The notes below the pieces were generated by a model, which saw only the letters and a program-made list of their open reading frames with translations, was not told where the DNA came from and made no database searches. A DNA stretch of 61,426 bases, from NCBI GenBank assembly GCA_031269825.1, contig JAISYP010000034.1, positions 1 to 61,426 of the forward strand, given 5' to 3'. Both the position numbers and the translations under genes were made by a program. Source of the stretch: Deltaproteobacteria bacterium. Its GTDB lineage: Bacteria; Desulfobacterota; Desulfarculia; Adiutricales; Adiutricaceae. Within the stretch, counting starts at the first letter, position 1, and the number at the start of each line of letters is the position of its first letter. This document shows, piece by piece, positions 28,571 through 38,580 of this stretch.

Positions 28571-29414
28571 AATCCCGCTCATACTGGCCCTTTTAGGGCT
28601 CTTGACCGTTTTGGGCTGCGCTCCCAAACCGGTTTGGCATTCCCTATTGCCACCCCATATTGAAGTGGGCGAATTCACTGGCCCTGGTGGGGAGGCCTTA
28701 ACCACGGAACTTCGCCGTCGTCAATCATCTAACCCTTTAAAAGCCCGAACCGAGATCCTGGCCGGAACGACCCAGTTCGAGCGCCAGACCACCCCGGCCC
28801 AGGAAACGGTTCTAACGGTCACCAAAAAATCCAATGGCCGCCAAGTCACGGAGACCATCCCATTGACCGTGGCCAGCGCGCGTCTGGAAGCCAATTGGAC
28901 GCTAACCCCCATTGGGGCGACCAATCCTCGCCAAACCGGGCGAACCGCGGAAGTTTGGCGACGTAGTTACGGTGGTTACCTCGCCCAGGAAGGCGTGACG
29001 GATCCCACCCCAGAGGCGCCAGAGAAAACCCGGGATAATTTAGCCCGAACCCTGGCCGCCTTGATGGTGACTGAGATTGGGCCTAACCACACCCCTTACA
29101 ATCTGGCCCGAGCCTATGACGAAGAATCCCTCGAGGCGACGCTTTTGGTCAATAAAGATGATTGGGACGGGGCGGCCAAAAAATGGGAAGCGCTCATTAA
29201 AGAAAACCCCAGCTACGCCCCAGCTCTTTACAACCTAGCCCTATACCACGAAAGAGCTGGACGCCTAACCGAGGCTTGGGAATACTACCGCCAGGCCTAC
29301 CGCGCTTATAGCGAACTTTCCCATCGAGAAGCCTTAACCCGAGCCACCGATATGATGTACCGGCTGGGACGGCCCCCTTGGATAAAGAATCCTATTCTGT
29401 TTAACCATTATTGA
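28554..29414 (+). CDS. Lipoprotein with C-terminal TPR repeat
   Basis: A 286-residue secreted lipoprotein. The signal peptide has a lipobox (LLTVLGC, Cys ~23). The middle region (40-180) is a beta-rich domain with no recognised family. The C-terminal third has at least one TPR hairpin, WDGAAKKWEALIKENPSY followed by APALYNLALYHERAGRLTEA. Its ATG lies 17 bases inside the end of trmFO, and no ribosome binding site other than the trmFO reading ribosome is obvious. The lack of a +2 Asp (Ala follows Cys) suggests outer-membrane sorting. Role unknown; TPR lipoproteins often serve as assembly or docking factors. Confidence 0.75.
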   Translation: MPVGHKIPLILALLGLLTVLGCAPKPVWHSLLPPHIEVGEFTGPGGEALTTELRRRQSSNPLKARTEILAGTTQFERQTTPAQETVLTVTKKSNGRQVTETIPLTVASARLEANWTLTPIGATNPRQTGRTAEVWRRSYGGYLAQEGVTDPTPEAPEKTRDNLARTLAALMVTEIGPNHTPYNLARAYDEESLEATLLVNKDDWDGAAKKWEALIKENPSYAPALYNLALYHERAGRLTEAWEYYRQAYRAYSELSHREALTRATDMMYRLGRPPWIKNPILFNHY

Positions 29415-29511
29415 GCCCATGAGGGGGCGGCCAGATCTTCCAGGCGGCCCCCTACTATTCTACTATTATAGTTAAGCCTACCTAGATCGCGTGGCGGCTA
29501 CTTTTATCAAT

Positions 29512-29742
29512 ATGGACATTTTAAACGATAAACTTAATGAACATACGGAACTAGAATTAATTAATTTATGGAGCAAGACAAATTTTAACAGTGAAGAAAG
29601 ATTAAATATATATAATGAGCTAGAGAAACGAGATAAAATATATCTATTATTTGATTCTTCTAATAATAAGATTAGTGATGACGAATATATCTGTGGTCAT
29701 TTTCGACAATGTTTAAACTTTATAACTGGTATAAAAAAATAA
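29512..29742 (+). CDS. Small AT-rich hypothetical protein
   Basis: A 76-residue product, rich in Asn, Lys, Ile and acidic residues (MDILNDKLNEHTELELINLW at its start). No family is recognised. It is far more AT-rich than the genes beside it, and no ribosome binding site is visible before ATG 29512 or an in-frame GTG at 29491. It may be a recently acquired gene or a remnant. The amino-acid pattern (amphipathic, acidic) looks protein-like and not random. Confidence 0.35.
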   Translation: MDILNDKLNEHTELELINLWSKTNFNSEERLNIYNELEKRDKIYLLFDSSNNKISDDEYICGHFRQCLNFITGIKK

Positions 29743-29865
29743 TAAACTTATTATAATATAAATATTTACATTTATACTTCCTATTATTGTTTCATTCTTT
29801 ATTTATTATATTTATAATTATAACATAAGTGGAACAAAAATTAATTCTGTTTCCCATTCTATAAT

Positions 29866-29977
29866 TGATGGTCTCGCGAAAAGTCTAAAATTCAAAAATT
29901 CTAATTTTTAACTTATTGAAATTATTACTCTTTTACTTGACGATTTCCCTTAAACAAGAGTTTTCGCGAAGCCATCA
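29866..29977 (+). mobile_element. Miniature inverted-repeat element, copy E
   Basis: The best-preserved copy: it starts TGATGGTCTCGCGAAAAG, ends TTTTCGCGAAGCCATCA, is 112 bp long and has target duplication TAAT (29862-29865, 29978-29981). The inner core TTTTACTTGACGATTTCCC is shared with copies A, B and D. Confidence 0.8.
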
Positions 29978-30165
29978 TAATTAAGCGCCCGCGCGGCCTC
30001 ATATTTTTGGCCGCCGCCGCTAAGGCTAAATAGGCTTAATGGGCCGACTCTAGCTCCAAGTTTCTAGTCTAAAAGGAAAATTATCCAACATTGACCTTAA
30101 GCGCTAAAATAGCTGGCGAACAATCAGATCGCGGTTGGTTTAACTGATTTATTATGGAGTCAAAA

Positions 30166-30498
30166 ATGGGCTTAATGGACTCGCTCAAAACCTTGACCTC
30201 GGAATCCGTCGGCCTGGCCAAAGACTTCACGGAGGTCGCCGTCGGCGCGACCATAGACATCGCGGAGGTCGCCGTCGCCAAAACCATGGAGATCGCGACG
30301 AAGGAAAATTTCGACCAAGCCTTAGCCAAAACCAAGGACATTTCCAAAACAATCGCCGCCGAAGCGGCCAAGGGAGGCGCCGAGTTAATTGACAAACTCA
30401 AAGACAAACCCACCCGAGATAAAATGCTCACGGAAGCCCTCAATACCGTCATCGATCTGACCGTGGGAGTGTTTATTGACAAAGATAAAAGACCCTAA
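30166..30498 (+). CDS. Small helical hypothetical protein
   Basis: A 110-residue, Ala/Lys/Asp-rich, predicted fully helical soluble protein without Cys or Trp. Repeating segments such as AVGATIDIAEVAVAKTMEIA suggest an amphipathic helix that may lie on a membrane or form a bundle. ATG 30166 is chosen because GGAG sits 6 bases upstream; an ATG at 30154 is in frame but overlaps that site. No family recognised. Codon use matches neighbouring genes, so it is likely real. Confidence 0.5.
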   Translation: MGLMDSLKTLTSESVGLAKDFTEVAVGATIDIAEVAVAKTMEIATKENFDQALAKTKDISKTIAAEAAKGGAELIDKLKDKPTRDKMLTEALNTVIDLTVGVFIDKDKRP

Positions 30499-31012
30499 GG
30501 CCAGATAAACCAGATCGGCCTCCCCAAAAACCGGAAAACTTAGCGTAGACGCGTTCATTAATAAGGAAAACGCGTCAAAAGTTAAAGACAACGGATGGCA
30601 ACGCGATATATCTAAGAAAACTAGTTTTAAAATATGTTTTCCGCGTTATTAAATCCATTTTTTAATGGAAACTGGCTTTTAATATCAATAATAAAAACTA
30701 TTTTGTTGATCGCGCGCCACAAAAAACAGCGCGCTCCTCTAATAAAAACCCTTCGCCAATATCGAAGCGCTGACCAACTCATAAGACTTTATAGATTAAA
30801 AAAACTTTGTCCAAGAGCCAAAATTTTCTTGACCACCACGAATTCTATAAAAAATCACGCGCCTTAAAATCCAGGTCTCATAGTCAACCGATTGACTTTA
30901 AAATAGTAAAGTCGCCAAACCACCCACGTCCAACGCCATTTTTATATCGATTTATCAAAAAATAGAGCTAGAGAAAACCAGGAAAAATAGGCGAAAAGCG
31001 AAATAAAGATGA
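30499..31012. other. Gap between the small helical gene and the Sel1 cluster
   Basis: A 77-codon plus-strand frame (30634-30867) lacks a ribosome binding site and a protein-like pattern. A small stem AGTCAA / TTGACT (30882-30897) might end the converging Sel1 gene but has no T-run. Nothing is supported. Confidence 0.35.
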
Positions 31013-32098
31013 TTATTGACCAGACCTCGCCAGCGCTCGCTGGGCTGGCTCAAAACCTCGGCCCGCGGCCAGACGCCACCATTGTAAAGCCTGAGCCGGA
31101 TCCTGGGAAACCCCAGTCCCGTTCTGATAAGCCAACCCCAGAGCGTACTCCGCCTGGGCGTAACCTTGCTCAGCGGCTCGCCGAAAAAAAGCCGCCCCCA
31201 TGGCCTCGTTCTTGGGAGCCCCATCGCCTTGGCTATATATCACGCCCAAATTGTATTGAGCCTCAGGAACGCCTTTCTCCGCCGCCAGAGTATACCACCT
31301 AATCGCCTCGGTGTTATTTTCTAGAACGCCTTGACCAAAATCGTAAGCTATGGCCAAGTTAAGCATAGCCCCCAAGTGACCTTGTTCAGCGGCCTTAACA
31401 TACCATTCCATGGATTGGCTCACGTCCACGGGGACGCCTTGACCCTTGGCGTATATTAGACCCAGATTAAATTTAGCCTCCGGGGCTCCCAGTTCCGCGG
31501 CTTTTCGATACCACTTGATCCCCTCGGCCATATTTTGGGGAACCCCGTCTCCAGTAACGTAAATCATGGCTAGGTTAATCTGAGCGCTGACATAATCCCG
31601 CTCCGCGGCCAAAAGGTACCACTTAATGGCCTCCGCTTGGTCTTTTGGCGTCCCCTCGCCTTGGCTATAAGCGAGCCCTAAATTAAACTGAGCCGCGTCG
31701 TCGCCTTGTTTGGCGGCCAATAGATACCATTTATGAGCCTCGACCGGATCTTTGGGACAACCCTCGCCATTGGCGTAAGCCACTCCTAGGTTGTATTGGG
31801 CCTCGGCCAGACCTTGTTCCGCGGCCAAGCGATACCATTTGAGAGCTTCGGCTTTATCCACGTCCACCCCATAATAGCCCAAATCATAGACCACGCCCAT
31901 TTTAAACTGGGCCAATACGTCGCCTTCACGCGCCCGTTCGCGTAATTGAGGCCAATCGTCTCGCTCGATCGTCTCTTTTTGGTTGGGCGTGAATTGAAAG
32001 GTATCCTGGGCCAACAGCGGGGAGCTAATGGCCAATAATGCCAGTAATACCACCCAGGCCAGCCCAACGCGGCCTCCAAACGTGACCGGTCGGTTCAT
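31013..32098 (-). CDS. Secreted Sel1-repeat protein (8 repeats)
   Basis: A 361-residue periplasmic or secreted protein. A signal peptide (VVLLALLAISSPLLAQ) is followed by eight 36-residue Sel1-like repeats of the form AQYNLGVAYANGEG...EAxKWYxLAA. Sel1 repeats form alpha-alpha solenoids that scaffold protein interactions; bacterial members often act in host contact or envelope stress. ATG with AAGGAG 7 bases upstream. It is the most divergent of the four Sel1 genes and lies outside the tandem duplication. Confidence 0.9.
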   Translation of the reverse strand: MNRPVTFGGRVGLAWVVLLALLAISSPLLAQDTFQFTPNQKETIERDDWPQLRERAREGDVLAQFKMGVVYDLGYYGVDVDKAEALKWYRLAAEQGLAEAQYNLGVAYANGEGCPKDPVEAHKWYLLAAKQGDDAAQFNLGLAYSQGEGTPKDQAEAIKWYLLAAERDYVSAQINLAMIYVTGDGVPQNMAEGIKWYRKAAELGAPEAKFNLGLIYAKGQGVPVDVSQSMEWYVKAAEQGHLGAMLNLAIAYDFGQGVLENNTEAIRWYTLAAEKGVPEAQYNLGVIYSQGDGAPKNEAMGAAFFRRAAEQGYAQAEYALGLAYQNGTGVSQDPAQALQWWRLAAGRGFEPAQRALARSGQ

Positions 32099-32303
32099 GA
32101 AAATCTCCTTTAATTAAAAGAGCCCGTTTCAACTAAACGTAAAGACCTGAACGACGAACGTGTTTTGTTTAAAACTTCTGGCGAAGAAAAACTAAAAAAA
32201 TCATCTTAAAGCTATTTTAATACTATAATAGTTTAATCAAATAACTGCTCAATCCAGATAACCGCGCCCTGGTTAACCATCATCATATATTTTTATTAAT
32301 TGG

Positions 32304-32513
32304 TTAAATCCACGCCAAGGTTTTCCTTTCCATAACTTTAGGCGAATCCGTCCCCTTAGATTCTAAAGCCAGAGCCAAGTTATGGGCGGGAAAATAATCG
32401 ACCCAGGCTAGCCCAATTATTAACGCTAAAACCCCATAAAGGCCTAAATACCGGATCAAGCCACGCTCCAATCCTTTAGAGGGATTAATCCGCCTAACAA
32501 AAAAAATTAACAC
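32304..32513 (-). pseudogene. Truncated N-terminus of a Sel1-type gene
   Basis: A 69-codon frame carries one hydrophobic signal-like segment (YLGLYGVLALIIGLAWV) followed by FPAHNLALALESKG, which resembles the signal region of the Sel1 gene at 39322-40125 (FPAKSLAL). No Sel1 repeats follow. Its 5' half is repeated at 36597-36690, where the frame is broken. It is best read as a leftover 5' end from rearrangement of the cluster. Confidence 0.45.
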
Positions 32514-32787
32514 AATCGCTTCAGGCCAACCGCGATCATTTGACCTCCGTCGCTTGGTTAACCGCTAACCCCTCGCCTGGCGCGTAACTGACGTAACTAT
32601 ATATACAAGATAACTATATATACAAGAACCGTTTTCGCCAATAATTAGCGAAAATACCGCCTCTGCCAACAGACTTTTTCTTCGCCTTTAGTCACCAAAA
32701 CGTTAGAATTAAAAAAACTTAATAAACCACCGTCCCCATTCACGACCAACCACTAAGACCGGTGAACTCACTCGATGAGGCGACGAC

Positions 32788-35235
32788 TCAATCGCTATTG
32801 AATTCGCCCAACTTCCGCAAAACTATAATCGCGTCCTCATTGCCATTTTCCGCGGACAAGCGCAACCACTTAATCGCCTCGCTTTTGTTTTTGGGAACTC
32901 CATCGCCATAATATAAAGAAACCCCCAGAGTAAACTGGGCTTGGCGATGGCCTAATTCCGCCGCCCGACGATACCACATAAACGCTTCCTGTTTATTAAC
33001 CGCCACCCCATCGCCCTGGTCATAGAGCTTGGCGAGTTTGAACTGAGCCTTAGTTAAATTCAGAGCCGCGGCTTTCCTATACCATTTTATGGCCTCAGTC
33101 TTGTCCTGGGGGACTCCTTCCCCCTTTTCATAGAGCAAAGCGAGGTTAAACATGGCTTTGGCGCACCCCTTGTCGGCGGCCAAACGGTACCAGTTAATAG
33201 CTTCCGCGTAGTTTTTTTCCACGCCCTCGCCTAGGGAATACGACACCCCTAGATTGAATTGGGCGTCGGCGTGGCCTTGTTCCGCGGCCAGGCGAACCCA
33301 TTTAACGGCTTCGACTTTATTCTGGGGAACTCCATTGCCTTCGGAATAGGATAGACCCAAAAATAATTGAGCGTCTGGCGAATTCAAATCCGCGGCTTTC
33401 CTATACCATTTTATGGCCTCAGTCTTGTCCTGGGGGACGCCATCGCCATTATCATAGGCCATAGCCAGGTTTAACATGGCTTTCTCTCGCCCGTTGTCGG
33501 CGGCCAAACGGAACCATTTAATAGCTTCCGCTTGGTTTTTTTCCACGCCCTGGCCCAGTTTATACGACAACCCTAGATAGAATTGGGCGTCAGCGTGTCC
33601 TTGTTCCGCGGACAGGCGAACCAATTTGATGGCCTCGTCTTTATCCTGGGGAGCCCCATCGCCCTTTTCATGGAGCAAAGCGAGGTTATACATGGCTCTC
33701 GCGTGCCCATCGTCGGCGGCTAAACGGTACCATTTAAAAGCTTCCGAGTAGCTTTTTTCCACGCCCTCGCCCAGGCTATACAACACCCCTAGATAGAATT
33801 GGGCCTCGACGTGGCCTTGATCCGCGGCCAGGCGAAACCATTTGATAGCTTCGACTATATTCTGGGCGACTCCATAGCCCTCGTAATAGGATAGACCCAA
33901 ACTAAATTGAGCGTCTGGCGAATTCAGATCCGCGGCGTTCATAAACCATTTTATGGCCTCAGCCTTGTTATGGTAGGGGGTACCATTTTTATAGGCTAGA
34001 GCGAGCTTATACATGGCCATCGCGTGCCCATAGTCAGCGGCTAAACTATAGCAGGTAAAAGCTTTAGAAATGTCTTTCTTCACGCCCTCGCCCACGGCAT
34101 ACAACTCCCCTAGATAGAATAGGGCGTCGACGTGGCCTTGCTTGGCGGCCAGGTAAAACCAATTGGTGGCTTCGACTTTGTCCTGAGGAACTCCATCGCC
34201 CTCAGAATAGGACAAACCCAAACTAAATTGAGCGTCTGGCGAATTCAGAGCCACGGCTTTCCTATACCATTTTATGGCCTCAGCCTTGTCCTGGGGGACG
34301 CCATCGCCATTTTTATAGGCCAGACCGAGATAATATTGAGAGCCGGGGCGCCCTTTATCAGCGGCCAGTCGAAACCATTTGATGGCCTCAGTCATGTCCT
34401 GGGGGACGCCATCGCCATTTTTATAGGCCAAAGCGAGCGCGTGCGTGGCCTTCTCGTTCCCCACGGCGGCGGCCAAACGATACCATTTTAACGCTTGATC
34501 CGGATCCGCTTTCACGCCTTCGCCCAGGTAATACGACGCTCCTAGTTCGAATTGGGCTTCGGCGTGTCCATTTTCCGCGGCCAGGCGAAACCATTTGATG
34601 GCTTCAGCTTTATTCTGGCCGACGCCATCGCCATTTTTATAGGCCAAACCGAGAAAATATTGAGCGTCGGCGCGCCCTTTATCAGCGGCCAGTCGAAACC
34701 ATTTGATAGCTTGGCGCTGATCCAGGTAAACCGCGCCTTCCATCATATAAGCCAGACCGAGATAAAACTGAGCGTCAGCGTTACCTTTATCAGCGTCCCG
34801 TCGAAACAATTCCTCAGCCTTGAATTTCTCTATGTAAACGCCAATACCTTTGGCGTTGATGAAAGTCAAACGAGAGATCGCCCTGATTAACCCCTTATCC
34901 GCGGCCAGGCGATACCATTTGAGAGCCTCGACCTCATCCTTGTTGACATCCCCCCAACCAAACTCATAATAGGTGGCTAAGAGAAACTGGGACGCGGCGT
35001 CGCCAGAGCTCGCCTTATGTTTTAAATAGCTCAAGTTCCAGTCAGGCGTCTCGGCGTAGGGAAAACCCGGATCAATGGAGCTTAGACGCTGAATATATCT
35101 TTGTTCCTCAATTAATCTTAGATCGTGAGAACGATCAAACTGAGCCAAGCTTAACCCCGGCAAGGCGAATGAAAAGGCCAACCACCCAAAAAGGGTCAGC
35201 GAAGAAACCAAAAAAAGGGCTAAATATCGTTTCAA
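32788..35235 (-). CDS. Secreted Sel1-repeat protein (20 repeats)
   Basis: An 815-residue protein with a signal peptide (SSLTLFGWLAFSFALPGLSLAQ) and 20 Sel1 repeats of 36 residues, a long superhelical solenoid. Repeats 8-10, 11-13 and 16-18 repeat as triplets: a SLGLSYSEG-type unit, then YLGVLYSLGEGVEK-type, then NLALLYEKG-type. This shows expansion by 324-base blocks. The start taken is TTG at 35235 with GGAG 6 bases upstream, giving KRYLALFLVSS; TTG at 35247 is the alternative but overlaps that site. The paralogue at 36947 has the same layout. Probably exported; partner unknown. Confidence 0.88.
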   Translation of the reverse strand: MKRYLALFLVSSLTLFGWLAFSFALPGLSLAQFDRSHDLRLIEEQRYIQRLSSIDPGFPYAETPDWNLSYLKHKASSGDAASQFLLATYYEFGWGDVNKDEVEALKWYRLAADKGLIRAISRLTFINAKGIGVYIEKFKAEELFRRDADKGNADAQFYLGLAYMMEGAVYLDQRQAIKWFRLAADKGRADAQYFLGLAYKNGDGVGQNKAEAIKWFRLAAENGHAEAQFELGASYYLGEGVKADPDQALKWYRLAAAVGNEKATHALALAYKNGDGVPQDMTEAIKWFRLAADKGRPGSQYYLGLAYKNGDGVPQDKAEAIKWYRKAVALNSPDAQFSLGLSYSEGDGVPQDKVEATNWFYLAAKQGHVDALFYLGELYAVGEGVKKDISKAFTCYSLAADYGHAMAMYKLALAYKNGTPYHNKAEAIKWFMNAADLNSPDAQFSLGLSYYEGYGVAQNIVEAIKWFRLAADQGHVEAQFYLGVLYSLGEGVEKSYSEAFKWYRLAADDGHARAMYNLALLHEKGDGAPQDKDEAIKLVRLSAEQGHADAQFYLGLSYKLGQGVEKNQAEAIKWFRLAADNGREKAMLNLAMAYDNGDGVPQDKTEAIKWYRKAADLNSPDAQLFLGLSYSEGNGVPQNKVEAVKWVRLAAEQGHADAQFNLGVSYSLGEGVEKNYAEAINWYRLAADKGCAKAMFNLALLYEKGEGVPQDKTEAIKWYRKAAALNLTKAQFKLAKLYDQGDGVAVNKQEAFMWYRRAAELGHRQAQFTLGVSLYYGDGVPKNKSEAIKWLRLSAENGNEDAIIVLRKLGEFNSD

Positions 35236-35431
35236 GTGAATCTCCAATCATAAAAAAGCGAGAAAAAGCTTGCCCACGCTCTTGACGCCGCCCCACCTAA
35301 AGCCAACGAACACGGCCTAACGCCTCTAAAAATCACTAAGACATAACGCGTCGCCAAACCAGAGCCAGTTTTTTCCAGCGTTTAGTGGCCAAAAACGCTA
35401 GTGGTCAAAACGTCTGGCGTTTTCGAAGCGA

Positions 35432-36539
35432 TCAGCTCAATCGTCTTTCCATACAACCAACCGCCGCGAACAATCGGATCCACTTAAGGGTCTCTTTTTG
35501 GTTATTAACAATGCCCTCGCCCTCAAAATTAGAAAAATCCAGGTTTAACGAAAGCGCGGCCTTGTATCGCTCGACAGCCAGATAACAATTTCTGAGCTCG
35601 CGCCTAAACCGCGGCGCCACCTCCCCAGACAGTCGAACAGTCGAACGCCCCAAAATTGAATTGGGAGTCAGCGGGGCCATTTTCCGTGGCCAGGCGAGAC
35701 CACTTGGCGGATTGAGCCTGATTGGACTTTATCCTGGGGCGCGCCCTCGCTATCGTTATAGGACACGCCCAAATCGCCTTAAACGGTCGAGAAACCCAGA
35801 TCCGCGGTTTTTCTAAACTATTTTATGGCCTCAGTCTTGTCCTGGAGGACGCTGTCCACCAATATCACCGACTAGACCAAAGGTTAAACATGGCAATCAG
35901 GCGCCCCTTGGCGGTGGCCATAAAAACCAAATATATAGCTTCCGTTAGATCTTTCGCCACGACTTCGCCATGGTCATAGCGCGAAGATTGATCAAACATG
36001 GCTCGCCTCAACCCATTGCTAGTCGCCGCCAAAAACCATTTAAACGCCTTAGCCTGGCTCACGGGGGCTCCATCGCCCTTGTCGTAGACATAGGCCAATC
36101 TATTCTGAGTCTTCAACGCGCCCGGTATGGCTAACGCCAGAAGCCCTTAAAACCCTCGGGTTTATTCTCCGCGACCAGGCCACCAGGGAAAATATATAAA
36201 GGCTAAAAAGTATTGAGCGTGGGGACGCCGATGGTTAGCGTCCTTAAGGCGCCAATTGAAAGCCTTGACTTTATTCTTATTAACCCCATTTCCAGCGTCA
36301 TAAGCCCTAGCCAGCTCGTATTGGGCATGGCGGTCACCTGAGTTAGCGTTTTCCCGCGTTTTGGCCATGTCAAAATCAGATTTCCTGGCCCAGGCCGGGG
36401 CAACGAAAAGACCACCTAACCCCCAAGAGCCAATAATCGCGACTAGAAAGCCCCAATATTCTTGGTCTGACCAACCTTCATTTGAAAAGTCCGTCCAACT
36501 AAACCAAAAAATCCAACTCCCTTTTAAAGATCTCTCCAA
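35432..36539 (-). pseudogene. Decayed Sel1-repeat gene (unit 1)
   Basis: Scattered frames keep Sel1 fragments: a hydrophobic leader, then KSDFDMAKTRENANSGDRHA and YELARAYDAGNGVNKNK, then LAYVYDKGDGAPVSQAKAF and KDLTEAIYLVFMATAKG, and further down NQKETLKWIRLFAAVG. Frameshifts and stops separate them. It ends just upstream of the intact 20-repeat gene. It is a dead paralogue that was duplicated along with the gene. Confidence 0.65.
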
Positions 36540-36946
36540 TTACGGTTGATCATCTGACCAGAGAGCTTGCCGCTGTCAAAGTTGACGTTTAATATCAAGG
36601 CCTAAATATCGGATCACGCTATTCTCCAATCCATTAGAGGGATTTAGAGGGATTAGCTCGCCTAACCAAAAAATTAATAAAATCGCTCATGGCCAACCGA
36701 GAGCATTTGACCTCCGCCGCTTGGTTAACCGCTAACCCCTCGCCTAGCGCGTATCTGAGGTAACTATATATACAAGAACCGTTTTCGCCAAAAATTAGCG
36801 AACATACCACCTAAGCCAACAAACTTTCTTAGCTTTTAGTCACCAAAACGTTAGAATTTTAGAAAAACCCTTTATACACTATACACAACCGTCCCCAACC
36901 CTTAACCAGCGCCAAGACGGGTTAAGCCAGTCAACGAGGCGACGAC

Positions 36947-38386
36947 TCAATCGCCTTCCCTTTCGCCCAACTTCCGCAAAACGTTAATCGCGCTCTCATT
37001 GCCATTTTTCGCGGACAAGCGTAACCACTTAATCGCCTCGGTTTTGTTTTTGGGAATTCCATCGCCATCATATAAAGAAACCCCCAGGTTATACTGAGAC
37101 TGGGGATGGCCTAATTCCGCCGCCCGACGATACCATTTTAACGCTTCCTGTTTATTAACCGTCACCCCATCGCCTTGGTCATAGGTCACCGCGAGGTTGA
37201 ATTGAGCCCGGGATAAATTCTGTTCCGCGGCCAGACGATACCATTTTATAGCCTCGATTTTATCGACTTCCAGGCCGTTACCCTGGTCGTAAGCTATAGC
37301 CAAGTTAAACTGGGCGTCGGCGTGGCCTTGTTCCGCGGCCAGACGATACCATTTTAACGCTTGCTCCCGATCCGGTTTCACCCCATCGCCAACGCTGTAG
37401 GAGACCCCTAGATTATATTGGGCGTCGGCGTGGCCTTGTTCCGCGGCCAGAAGATACCATTTATTAGCTTCGACTTTATCCTGGGGAACGCCATCGCCAT
37501 CGTCATAGGACACGCCCAAATTAAATTGAGCGCCTGGAAAATTTAAAGCCGCGGATTTCAGATACCATTTTATAGCCTCCGCCTTGTCCTGGGGGACGCC
37601 ATCGCCTTTTTTATAGGCCAGACCGAGGTTAAACATGGCGCTCGCGTGCCCCTCGGCGGCGGCCAAACGGTACCACTTAATAGCTTCCGAGCGATTTTTT
37701 TCCACGCCCTCGCCCAGGTTATATGACACGGCTAGGTTATACATGGCTCGGACATTGCCATTAGAAGCGGCCAGGCGATACCATTTAACGGCTTCGACAT
37801 GATCCAAAGGAACGCCTTCGCCACTATCGTAGATCAGGGCGAGAAAATGTTGAGCGTCGGCGTCCCCCTGTTCCGCGGCCAATCGATACCATTTAGCGGC
37901 CTCGACTTTATCCTTGGGGACGCCATCGCCTTTTTCATAACTAACGCCCAGGTTGAGTTGAGAGGCGACGTGCCCTTTCTCAGCGGCCAGTCGATACCAT
38001 TTAGCGGCTTCGGCCGCGTCCTGGGGGACGCCATCGCCTTGGTCATAGGAGAGAGCCAAATTAAAAATCGCTTTGACTAAGCCCTGTTCCGCGGCCAGGC
38101 GATACCATTTGTTCGCCTCGGCCTTATCCTCCTTGACTCCCTCGCCAAAATCATAAGCTAAGGCCAATTGAAACTGAGCCTCGGCGTCGCCAGAGACGGC
38201 CTGTTGTTTTACTAAGGCCAACTCCGGGTCAAGCTTATCGGCTTGAGGAACGCCCCGCTCAATGAATTTTAGATCCTGAGAATCACTATTCTGAGCCAAG
38301 CTTAACCCCGACAGGGCGAATGAAAAGGCCAACCCCCAACAAAGGGTCAGCGAAGAAACCAAAAAAAGGATTAAATATCGTTTCAC
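36947..38386 (-). CDS. Secreted Sel1-repeat protein (11 repeats)
   Basis: A 479-residue paralogue of the 20-repeat protein, with nearly the same signal peptide (SSLTLCWGLAFSFALSGLSL) and C-terminus (NVLRKLGE, then an acidic end). It has 11 full Sel1 repeats. The last three match the last three repeats of the larger paralogue, while the middle differs, as expected from repeat-number change after duplication. Start: GTG at 38386 with GGAG 6 bases upstream; TTG 38398 is an alternative. Confidence 0.9.
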   Translation of the reverse strand: MKRYLILFLVSSLTLCWGLAFSFALSGLSLAQNSDSQDLKFIERGVPQADKLDPELALVKQQAVSGDAEAQFQLALAYDFGEGVKEDKAEANKWYRLAAEQGLVKAIFNLALSYDQGDGVPQDAAEAAKWYRLAAEKGHVASQLNLGVSYEKGDGVPKDKVEAAKWYRLAAEQGDADAQHFLALIYDSGEGVPLDHVEAVKWYRLAASNGNVRAMYNLAVSYNLGEGVEKNRSEAIKWYRLAAAEGHASAMFNLGLAYKKGDGVPQDKAEAIKWYLKSAALNFPGAQFNLGVSYDDGDGVPQDKVEANKWYLLAAEQGHADAQYNLGVSYSVGDGVKPDREQALKWYRLAAEQGHADAQFNLAIAYDQGNGLEVDKIEAIKWYRLAAEQNLSRAQFNLAVTYDQGDGVTVNKQEALKWYRRAAELGHPQSQYNLGVSLYDGDGIPKNKTEAIKWLRLSAKNGNESAINVLRKLGEREGD

Positions 38387-38580
38387 GTGAGTCTCCAATC
38401 ATAAAAAAGCTAGATAACCTAAAATACAAAACAAAAAAATATGACGCCACCTCAAGCGTTTAAACCCAAAAACTAGACCTAAGAGCCAGAAGACCTAAGG
38501 CCCAAACTGTCACACGCCCCCCTATGGTCACCTCAAAGTTAAGGGCTCAGGCCAAGAATGGGACACAGGTAGCGGAGCTA

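Larger units (their letters stand above)
32439..36596 (-). repeat. Tandem duplication unit 1 (Sel1 gene plus remnant)
   Basis: This unit comprises a 350-base 3' flank, the 20-repeat Sel1 gene, its 5' flank and a decayed second Sel1 gene. It abuts unit 2 directly. Shared landmarks are AAGGCCTAAATA at the left edge, CTATATATACAAGAACCG in the 3' flank, TCTCCAATCATAAAAAAGC before each gene and CAATTACGGTTGA plus GTCAAAGTTGACG at the right edge. Confidence 0.75.

Noticed and set aside
30634-30867. 77-codon plus-strand frame with a hydrophobic start
   Set aside because: No ribosome binding site, AT-rich, overlaps no conserved pattern; too weak to call.
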